NCBI GenBank assembly: GCA_007134625.1
Contig: SLKL01000359.1
Span: 1 to 8,618 of the forward strand
Length of the DNA: 8,618 nt
Origin: Saprospiraceae bacterium
GTDB lineage: Bacteria; Bacteroidota; Bacteroidia; Chitinophagales; Saprospiraceae
Direction of reading: 5' to 3'
The notes beneath the pieces are model-generated. The model had not been told where the DNA came from, did not search any database, and saw only the letters and a list, made by a program, of their open reading frames with translations. Shown piece by piece: positions 1 to 5,428 of this stretch. Both the position numbers and the translations under genes were made by a program. The first letter of the stretch is position 1. Each line of letters starts with the position of its first letter.

Positions 1-161
1 ATTAATCCCAAAGCAATAAAAGCAACACCAATGAGCATCCATTTAAAATTCTCTCTTCCGAACAACATTGGAAGCTTTTTTGGAGCAGGTTTTCCGCTGC
101 TTCTCTTTCTGCGAGAGGTAGTTGCAACAACCTTTTTTACTTTTTTCTTTTGCTGGTTCAT
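1..161 (-). CDS. DUF3098 family small membrane protein (C-terminus cut by window edge)
   Basis: Reading leftward from ATG at 161-159 gives 53 codons open to the window edge, so the C-terminal part is missing. The first 30 or so residues are very basic and start MNQQKKKVKK. The segment LPMLFGRENFKWMLIG follows and leads into a hydrophobic stretch that begins a transmembrane helix. The LFGxENFKWMLIG type of motif and the place right after ftsX match the DUF3098 proteins of Bacteroidota, which are small inner-membrane proteins of unknown function. An in-frame TAA lies eight codons upstream with no other ATG between, so this start is the only ATG option. It sits 69 bp downstream of the ftsX stop on the same strand and is probably co-transcribed with it, although a separate -7 element lies in the gap. 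Family assignment is by recognition of sequence and context; function is unknown. Confidence 0.8.
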   Translation of the reverse strand, partial: MNQQKKKVKKVVATTSRRKRSSGKPAPKKLPMLFGRENFKWMLIGVAFIALGL

Positions 162-194
162 GTATCTGTTTGAAGATGTGTTAGTTTAATGTGA

Positions 195-224
195 CAAAGT
201 TACTATATATTGCATAATATCCCA
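195..224 (-). promoter_or_regulatory. Putative Bacteroidota-type promoter for the DUF3098 gene
   Basis: On the minus strand, TAACTTTG (202-195) matches the Bacteroidota -7 consensus TAnnTTTG exactly. A TGG, one mismatch from the usual TTG of the -33 element, lies 19 bases further upstream. The -7 element ends 33 bases before the ATG at 161, a sensible leader length. It would give the DUF3098 gene a promoter of its own inside the ftsX unit. This is a motif match only. Confidence 0.4.
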
Positions 225-230
225 TTATTA

Positions 231-1082
231 TCAGCGATATTTTAAGTATTGATTCAGGGTGAGCCAGGTGCAAAACAGGCAGAAAACACCTCCTGCGAAG
301 GGAAGTCCCAATACCATTATCAAAGCCAGCTCTCTTCTGTCTTCAGTAATTAATTCCATTGCATTATCTGTTAAAAGATAGACCACAAGTCCGATTAAAA
401 GTATGGCGAGTAAACCGCTTATCAGCCCGAGGAAAAAGGATTTAAGCAAATACGGCTTGCGTATAAAGCCCCTTGAAGCGCCAACCAACTCCATGGTTTC
501 TATTTCCCGCCTATCCGCATACAACGCCAGCTTGGTGGTATTGTAAATCAGTACCACAGAAAGAAATAAAAATAGCAACCCAAATCCACTAAACCAAAAT
601 GCGAAGTACTCCAGATTGGAATGAAAATCCAATACCAACCTGTCCTGATAGTGGATTTCACTGATAGAGCTTATGTCTCTTTTGTATTCGCGACTCATTT
701 CAGTTAGAATGGCAGGCTCAAAGTAATCTGCTTTCAAATTAAAAATAATCATATCCTGAAAAGGAATATCATCATCCGACCACCAGGCTGACTGTTCATA
801 ATCTAAACCCAATAGGTAAACTGCTTCCTCAGGTGGAAGATGTTTTATACTATTTTCCAGGACCCGTTCATCTTCACTGAGTAAAGACTGAATTTTTTCT
901 ATATCATCAGCAGTTGCATTTTGTCGGAGTTCAACCGCTATATCCGTATTCTCCTTCAACCACTTGACCAATTCCCCTGAAAATATAAAACTGGCAGCCA
1001 GAAAACCCAATATCACCATTACAATGGTCGTGCTGGTAAAAGGAATGAGGTAATTGGGTTTAATTTTTATCCGCCTTAACAT
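231..1082 (-). CDS. ftsX: Cell division ABC transporter permease-like protein FtsX
   Basis: The 283-residue product has the FtsX layout. A cytoplasmic basic N-terminus is followed by a first transmembrane helix at about residues 13-35. A soluble extracytoplasmic domain spans about 36-158. Three more helices lie at about 160-182, 212-237 and 252-276. The cytoplasmic loop between helices 2 and 3 carries the family signature, REIETMELVGAS (residues 192-203) followed by FIRKPYLLKS. In known systems FtsX pairs with the ATPase FtsE, and the complex sits at the septum and controls peptidoglycan hydrolases; it is not a substrate transporter. FtsE is not in this window, and separation from ftsE is common in Bacteroidota. 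The start is ATG at 1082-1080 with no Shine-Dalgarno sequence. The gene is divergent from yebC across a 208-bp spacer and is followed by the DUF3098 gene. Length and signature make the assignment firm. Confidence 0.92.
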   Translation of the reverse strand: MLRRIKIKPNYLIPFTSTTIVMVILGFLAASFIFSGELVKWLKENTDIAVELRQNATADDIEKIQSLLSEDERVLENSIKHLPPEEAVYLLGLDYEQSAWWSDDDIPFQDMIIFNLKADYFEPAILTEMSREYKRDISSISEIHYQDRLVLDFHSNLEYFAFWFSGFGLLFLFLSVVLIYNTTKLALYADRREIETMELVGASRGFIRKPYLLKSFFLGLISGLLAILLIGLVVYLLTDNAMELITEDRRELALIMVLGLPFAGGVFCLFCTWLTLNQYLKYR

Positions 1083-1266
1083 GCAAATCTAAGTTTTGAA
1101 ACCACCATTTTTAGTAATGAATGAATACAATAAATAACAGGCACAAGATATAAACTATTTTTCTAATAGGTAGGAAAACTTTAATTAATGAAGATTTTTC
1201 AACTTATGCAGTAGTAAACTCTTCAACCAACAAACCTTTCAACTTTTAAACCAAAAAACAATTTCG

Positions 1267-1274
1267 TACTTTTG
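1267..1274 (+). promoter_or_regulatory. Putative -7 promoter element of yebC
   Basis: TACTTTTG matches TAnnTTTG, the -7 element read by the primary sigma factor of Bacteroidota, and ends 16 bases before the yebC ATG. A very short AT-rich leader follows it. No clear TTG is seen 19-21 bases upstream, where AT-rich sequence takes its place, so only the -7 half is supported. Confidence 0.5.
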
Positions 1275-1290
1275 CCAAAATTTTTCAAAA

Positions 1291-2001
1291 ATGGGAAGAG
1301 CATTTGAATACCGTAGAGCGGCAAAAGAGAAACGTTGGGCGAATATGTCCCGAATTTTTCCAAAACTCAGCAGGGCTATAACAGTAGCGGCTAAGGAAGG
1401 CGGACCTGATCCGGACACCAACTCAAAGCTGCGTCTTGCTATCGCCAACGCCAAGGCGAATAATATGCCTAAGGACAATATTGAAAATGCCATTAAACGG
1501 GCTGAGGGCAAAGATTCCGCAGATTATGTAGAGGTGAATTATGAAGGCAAAGGTCCGCATGGACTACTTGTTTTTGTGGAGTGCGCTACAGACAACACTA
1601 CCCGAACAGTTGCCAATGTCAAATCCTATTTCAATAAAAGCGGTGGACAGTTGGCTCCTACCGGATCACTTGAGTTTATGTTTAATCGTAGGACGGTGAT
1701 TGAATTTGAGCTCAAGGAAGGTATGGAACTTGAAGAACTGGAACTGGAATTAATCGATGCCGGACTGGAAGAATTAGAGCAGGATGGTGATACGGTTTAT
1801 GCCTATGGCGATTACACCAGCTTTGGTAGCCTGGTAAAAGCTTTTGAAGACAAAGGAATCGAAGTGGTCAAAGCAGATTTGCAGCGTTTTCCGACTAGTC
1901 CGGTAGATTTTACAGATGAACAGATGCCCGCTATTGAAAAACTAGTTGATAAGCTGGAGGAAGATGATGACGTACAGGCTGTTTTTACTAATATGAGTTG
2001 A
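1291..2001 (+). CDS. yebC: YebC/PmpR/TACO1 family protein
   Basis: The 236-residue product matches the YebC family in length and motifs. The helical N-terminal domain (about 1-80) contains [19 protein letters not shown], followed by [19 protein letters not shown]. The middle and C-terminal alpha/beta domains include YEGKGPHG, the [17 protein letters not shown] block, and [14 protein letters not shown]. The N-terminus [16 protein letters not shown] replaces the MAGHSKWxNIK start of proteobacterial members; I recognise this variant as the usual form in Bacteroidota. The family was long annotated as transcriptional regulators (PmpR). More recent work on relatives, including mitochondrial TACO1, points to a role in translation through difficult stretches such as polyproline, so the name 'transcriptional regulator' should be read with caution. 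ATG at 1291 is the natural start, 16 bases after the -7 element. The gene is monocistronic, divergent from ftsX and convergent with the hydroxylase gene. Confidence 0.93.
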   Translation: MGRAFEYRRAAKEKRWANMSRIFPKLSRAITVAAKEGGPDPDTNSKLRLAIANAKANNMPKDNIENAIKRAEGKDSADYVEVNYEGKGPHGLLVFVECATDNTTRTVANVKSYFNKSGGQLAPTGSLEFMFNRRTVIEFELKEGMELEELELELIDAGLEELEQDGDTVYAYGDYTSFGSLVKAFEDKGIEVVKADLQRFPTSPVDFTDEQMPAIEKLVDKLEEDDDVQAVFTNMS

Positions 2002-2090
2002 TTTAATTTTTTATCGCAATCATCGTACTTGGTGGGGTAGGTTTAATTTTTTGGGTGGCGTTAAACTGAGCACGTTTAAAGTGGAAGGTG

Positions 2091-2132
2091 TAATGTTTAA
2101 TGGTCAATGGTCAACCCACCAATCCCCAACGA
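2091..2132. repeat. Degenerate 7-bp-periodic tract (six units)
   Basis: Six consecutive 7-mers can be laid in register with no gap. They start with TAATGTT and TAATGGT and end with CCAATCC and CCAACGA; CAATGGT is the third unit. Neighbouring units differ at one to four positions, and the AA pair stays near the start of each unit. The tract fills the spacer between the convergent yebC and hydroxylase genes and runs into the stem-loop at 2123-2140. The periodicity is visible directly; its origin is unknown. Confidence 0.5.
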
Positions 2133-2140
2133 GTTGGGGA
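2123..2140. terminator. Perfect GC-rich stem-loop between convergent genes, possible terminator
   Basis: TCCCCAAC (2123-2130) and GTTGGGGA (2133-2140) are exact reverse complements. They would form a seven-base-pair stem closed by a CGAG tetraloop. The structure lies 12 bases beyond the hydroxylase stop and about 120 bases beyond the yebC stop, so it could end transcription from either side. No T-run follows on either strand, so it does not meet the classical intrinsic terminator pattern and may instead be a dispersed palindromic repeat. Confidence 0.4.
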
Positions 2141-2151
2141 GGGGCAGGCAG

Positions 2152-3039
2152 TCAACTCTCTAAACTTTTCGATTGTCGAGCATTGGCTTCCTCTCGTAAT
2201 TGTCGGGTAGTTTTCCTGCTGTTATCATGACTCCAACCCGGAGGGCCAAAAGCATACATCCACGCAGATTTCAGATCAGGGGCATTGGCAATATCACGAG
2301 TCAGATCTCTCCATTCGTGGAAGCCGATAATGACCGGATTATAGGTATTGATGTTTCGGGTCAGTCCATATACAGGCCTTTCTTCTTCTTCCTGAAAAGT
2401 ACCGAAAAGTCTGTCCCAAATAATCAGGACTCCCGCATGGTTTTTATCCAGATATTTCAGGTCAGACGAATGATGAACACGATGATGAGATGGGGTATTA
2501 AAAATGAATTCTATCCAGCGCGGCAATTTACCCACTCCTTCAGTATGTATCCAAAACTGATAGATCAGACTGATAGCCTGCATAGTCATCACCATCACCG
2601 GATGAAATCCCACCAACGGCAACCAAAGCCAAAAAACAAAACTACCGGAAAAATTCCCCGTCCAGGTTTGCCTCAAGGCGGTGGAGAGATTGTATTTCTG
2701 TGAGGAATGATGTACTACATGAGATGCCCAGAAATAGCGGATATTGTGTGAGTTTCTATGGAACCAATAATAGGTGATATCCTCTGCAAAAAACAGTAAA
2801 ATCCAAACCCACCAGGCAGTTCCAAGATCCCACAAACTAAACTGCCAGACCAACATATATGCACCAAAAACTATCGCCTTGCCCAGAATCCCGGACAATA
2901 CATTTCCAATACCCATTGCAAGACTGCTGAGTGTATCTTTAGTTTCGTACAACTCCTTTTTACTTACAGCAGAAAAAATAATTTCAGCCAAAAGTAAGGC
3001 TATAAAAGCGGGTATAGCAAAATGTATAAGATCAGGCAC
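2152..3039 (-). CDS. Sterol desaturase / fatty acid hydroxylase superfamily membrane protein
   Basis: The 295-residue product has the eight-histidine di-iron pattern of this superfamily. It shows H94-RNS-H98 (HX3H), H107-VV-HH111 (HX2HH), a lone H165 in a FWIHTEG motif, and HHRVHH at 185-190. These are followed by KNHAGVLIIWDRLFGTF (199-215), a conserved C-terminal block. Hydrophobic segments at about 4-24, 52-88 and 130-162 fit an integral membrane enzyme whose histidine boxes face the cytoplasm. Such enzymes use O2 to hydroxylate or desaturate lipid substrates (fatty acids, sterols, alkylglycerols, carotenoids). The substrate here cannot be told. The start is GTG at 3039-3037, because an in-frame TGA lies two codons upstream and the next in-frame ATG (residue 42) would remove the first membrane segment. 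A four-codon ATG ORF overlaps the start in another frame. The last 25 residues are charged and probably disordered. The gene appears monocistronic. Confidence 0.88.
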   Translation of the reverse strand: MPDLIHFAIPAFIALLLAEIIFSAVSKKELYETKDTLSSLAMGIGNVLSGILGKAIVFGAYMLVWQFSLWDLGTAWWVWILLFFAEDITYYWFHRNSHNIRYFWASHVVHHSSQKYNLSTALRQTWTGNFSGSFVFWLWLPLVGFHPVMVMTMQAISLIYQFWIHTEGVGKLPRWIEFIFNTPSHHRVHHSSDLKYLDKNHAGVLIIWDRLFGTFQEEEERPVYGLTRNINTYNPVIIGFHEWRDLTRDIANAPDLKSAWMYAFGPPGWSHDNSRKTTRQLREEANARQSKSLES

Positions 3040-3151
3040 GAATCATTATATTTATTTTATTGTATTAGGCGCATAACTAATATTAAATCACCTTTGGATA
3101 AAATATTATTTTTCTTCATTCTTAATTTATGCATTTATTTTAGATTTTTTG

Positions 3152-3285
3152 ATTGAAGAACAAGGAACACCGATATTCGATTTTAGAAGTTCGTATTGTT
3201 GAATATAGATTTGATTTATAGGTATGGTTTTAAACCAATAACACTTCTGAAATCGTCAATCGTTAATCGGTGTTCGGTGTTCAAT
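3152..3285. repeat. Imperfect long inverted repeat with 7-bp-periodic arms
   Basis: The left arm (3152-3193) and right arm (3243-3285) are imperfect reverse complements. They share an exact 10-base core, GAACACCGAT at 3165-3174 against ATCGGTGTTC at 3266-3275. The outer ends TTGAA/TTCAA and the inner ends AGAAGT/ACTTCT also match. Each arm is built of 7-mers in register. The right arm has AATCGTC and AATCGTT (3251-3264), then AATCGGT, GTTCGGT and GTTCAAT. The left arm has six 7-mers that all end in G. The roughly 50-base central part contains a near-perfect palindrome, TGGTTT-T-AAACCA (3225-3237). It resembles dispersed intergenic palindromes seen in Bacteroidota, but copy number in this genome cannot be judged here. 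Confidence 0.6.
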
Positions 3286-3419
3286 TTAAGATCTAAGGTA
3301 ATCCACCCCATTAAAATCAGGTTTTAGATTACCTATCAAACCTTGAAAATCAGGAATCCTAAAACATATAGTTAGTTTAAACCAATAGTCATCTAAGTTT
3401 TACATTAATGTTTAATAGC

Positions 3420-3435
3420 ATAATTCGAAAATTAT
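3420..3435 (-). terminator. Weak AT-only hairpin after the lipoprotein gene
   Basis: ATAATT (3420-3425) and AATTAT (3430-3435) pair around a CGAA loop, 14 bases beyond the stop codon of the DUF6263-like lipoprotein. Position suits a terminator of the protease-DUF6263 unit. The stem is only six A/T pairs and no convincing U-run follows on the minus strand, so support is weak. Confidence 0.22.
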
Positions 3436-3449
3436 AATCTAATCAACTC

Positions 3450-4364
3450 TTATTTAACAAGACCTCCTGTGATTTTAGATATGGTAGTATTGATTGTCCG
3501 CACTTCATTATCCTCCTCTTCTGAACCGGGAAATTCCATTACCATAACTATGTCACCGGTTTGTGTAATTTCAGATTCTTTTAACCAACCACTTGATCTA
3601 TCCACTTTCATACTGCCAAAAACTTCTCCGCTTAGCTCAACATTACCCATCTCATTAAGCATATTGAAAAAGCTACCCTCCAGATCGAATTCAACTGTTC
3701 CGGCCACATCAATATAAAAATAGTTTTCATCTACCTTTTTGAGCGTATAATCAGAATGGCTGGTCATATTAATCATTCCCTCCATACTTGTTTCTTTACT
3801 CCAAACATCACCAATACGAATTGGATTATCGGGATAAAAAGTCATGGACATATTCATTGCTTCCAGAAAAAACGACTCGTCCAAAAAACCATACAGTTTA
3901 GCAGCAGACATCTGTTCGGAAGGAAGTAGGGACTTAAAGTAGTTATCCAATCCCTGAGTAATAGAATCAAAGCCCCTTACTTCAGATACTTCACCTTTAG
4001 AATTGATTGAAAAACCAAAGCTCATTTCCTTAAGAAGGTCTTGAAGACCCCTTGTCTTTTCAAAGAGTTCCTCCATCTCTTCAAGGTCTTCGTTGTCACC
4101 CTTAAGTTTAATATCTAAATCTTCATAAAATGCAGTAACATGAAACATTCCATCGGCTGACTCGTCCACAGTAAAATTGACTCTCATTTTTTGTTCACTA
4201 CCGGCTTCATTGGTGAACATGGGCATCTTGGTAGATACCTTATTGATATTGATTACCTCCTGCCAATAACTCTCACCCTGTTCGAGATTAAGCTCAATGA
4301 CAAACTCCTCCTTATTTGCACAGGAAAAAAGGAAGATCAAAAATAAAAAAAGGTAATACCTCAT
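3450..4364 (-). CDS. DUF6263-like lipoprotein, possibly surface exposed
   Basis: The 304-residue product begins with a short hydrophobic signal ending in the lipobox LFSC, with Cys15 as the lipidated residue. After the cysteine comes ANKEE. The K-E-E at +4 to +6 resembles the K-(D/E)2 lipoprotein export signal that sends Bacteroidota lipoproteins to the cell surface; surface location is inference. The body matches my memory of DUF6263 proteins: ELNLEQGESYWQE near residue 24, YPDNPIRIGDVW at 177-188, VDENYFYIDVAG at 211-222, SSGWLKESEI at 257-266, and a KITGG end. The family function is unknown. The protein is acidic and rich in methionine (19 of 304). It is a tandem paralogue of the next gene upstream, separated by 96 bp, and is probably the last gene of the protease unit, since no -7 motif is seen before it. 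ATG at 4364-4362 is the only good start. Confidence 0.8.
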   Translation of the reverse strand: MRYYLFLFLIFLFSCANKEEFVIELNLEQGESYWQEVININKVSTKMPMFTNEAGSEQKMRVNFTVDESADGMFHVTAFYEDLDIKLKGDNEDLEEMEELFEKTRGLQDLLKEMSFGFSINSKGEVSEVRGFDSITQGLDNYFKSLLPSEQMSAAKLYGFLDESFFLEAMNMSMTFYPDNPIRIGDVWSKETSMEGMINMTSHSDYTLKKVDENYFYIDVAGTVEFDLEGSFFNMLNEMGNVELSGEVFGSMKVDRSSGWLKESEITQTGDIVMVMEFPGSEEEDNEVRTINTTISKITGGLVK

Positions 4365-4460
4365 AATAATTAGATTTAGTTGTTAACATTTAAGGTTACA
4401 GCTGCATCAATGGAATACCCATTAAAGTTTGCCAGATATTTTAATAAAAAGATGGTAGTT

Positions 4461-5378
4461 TTAATTCACCACTCCTCCGCTTATTTTCGTTAAATTAGAT
4501 GTACTTGCTTTTATTTCAACCGGCTCTTCTTCACCAGGAAAATTCATTTCCATATTCATCTCAGCGAATTGAAAAATTTCCGCCTCTTTTACCCATCCAC
4601 TTTTTCTATCCAAAATATAGTAACCTTCTAGCTCTCCTTCAATACTCATATGCAAACCGCTGAGCATAGGATTTTCTTCTTCCGGCTGCACCTCATTAAT
4701 AATTCCAATCACTGATATATAAAAATAGTTCTCATCAACCCCGGTAAGCGTATATTTCATTTCAAAATCCATTTCGTTTTGTGCATCGGCTGACCAATTA
4801 CCCCCCCAACTATCACCAATGCTTACAGGATGCCCGGGATACATTCCAAATGACATCCTAATGGTTTCATTGAAAAATCTTTCATCAAAAAGATCATTTA
4901 TTCCCATTAGTTCCAACTCAATATCATTGCTTTGCGTATTATTGAGCATCCTGATTTTTGACACCAATTCTTCTAATTGTGAAATTTGAATTATTTCACC
5001 ACTTTTCGTTACTATAATATTGTAACCCATATCTTCCAGTACTTCCTCTACAGTCTCAAAAAAATCTAACTGATCAAATAAAGCAGCGGACAAACTATTG
5101 GTATCCAGCCAAGTAAATTCCCAATCTGAAGTGGCCACAGCGATATCATACTGATCATCTTCAAGCCAATTGATGGAATATTCGTTCATCATCTTATGTT
5201 CCACCTCCATACCAAGTAGTTCTTGAGGCATAAAAGGAAAATTAAACTCCATCATCATGTAAAACTCTTGCCAGTATTCCACATCCGTTTCCAGATTTAA
5301 TAAAATCTCAAACTCTTTTTTTGGTGAAAAAGAAAAAAACAACAATACACAGAAAAAAAATACGAACTTCATAATCAT
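4461..5378 (-). CDS. DUF6263-like secreted or anchored protein, paralogue without lipobox cysteine
   Basis: The 305-residue product aligns along its whole length with the lipoprotein encoded just downstream. Shared blocks include NLExxxEYWQE, YPGHPVSIGDSW (180-191), VDENYFYISV (214-223), RKSGWVKEAEI (258-268), NFPGEEE and KISGG. The N-terminus is a hydrophobic signal (about residues 4-18), but where the paralogue has FLFSCANKEEF this one has LFFSFSPKKEF, so the lipobox cysteine is missing. It may be cleaved by signal peptidase I or stay anchored by its signal; the site is unclear because proline follows SFS. The only Cys in the signal (residue 10) lies mid-helix and is not a lipobox. ATG codons at 5378 and 5372 are both possible; the second aligns with the paralogue's start. 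It lies 50 bp after the protease stop, with no promoter motif between. Methionine is high (21 of 305). Function is unknown. Confidence 0.78.
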   Translation of the reverse strand: MIMKFVFFFCVLLFFSFSPKKEFEILLNLETDVEYWQEFYMMMEFNFPFMPQELLGMEVEHKMMNEYSINWLEDDQYDIAVATSDWEFTWLDTNSLSAALFDQLDFFETVEEVLEDMGYNIIVTKSGEIIQISQLEELVSKIRMLNNTQSNDIELELMGINDLFDERFFNETIRMSFGMYPGHPVSIGDSWGGNWSADAQNEMDFEMKYTLTGVDENYFYISVIGIINEVQPEEENPMLSGLHMSIEGELEGYYILDRKSGWVKEAEIFQFAEMNMEMNFPGEEEPVEIKASTSNLTKISGGVVN

Positions 5379-5428
5379 AGGTTTAAATTAAAAATATAGT
5401 CTAAATCCTCATGATATCTAGAGTTGCA

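Larger units (their letters stand above)
3040..3449. other. 410-bp AT-rich intergenic region with inverted and direct repeats
   Basis: I see no gene here. From 3047 to 3150 the sequence is almost pure A/T, with no recognisable TAnnTTTG element for the hydroxylase. An inverted-repeat element follows at 3152-3285. Beyond it lie an 8-bp inverted repeat (AGGTAATC at 3296-3303, GATTACCT at 3327-3334), two copies of AAAATCAGG (3313-3321 and 3346-3354), and two copies of TTTAAACCAATA (3229-3240 and 3376-3387). A short AT hairpin sits at 3420-3435, next to the lipoprotein gene stop. Confidence 0.6.

Noticed and set aside
1084..1091. TAGATTTG on the minus strand as an ftsX promoter
   Set aside because: It matches TAnnTTTG but lies directly against the ftsX ATG, which would put the transcript start inside the coding region. 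No -33 element is seen.
2002..2052. Repeated TTTAATTTTTT (2002-2012 and 2042-2052) as a terminator pair or repeat element
   Set aside because: It is low-complexity A/T sequence with no hairpin before it, and is likely to arise by chance in AT-rich spacers.
2200..2703. Plus-strand open frame of 167 codons opposite the hydroxylase gene
   Set aside because: It lies wholly antisense to a gene with full histidine boxes. Its product is rich in Arg, His and Pro without any recognisable family.
3032..3060. Frameshifted hydroxylase with a lost ATG start
   Set aside because: The protein from the GTG has the expected length and a natural N-terminal membrane segment, so no missing exon-like piece needs to be assumed.
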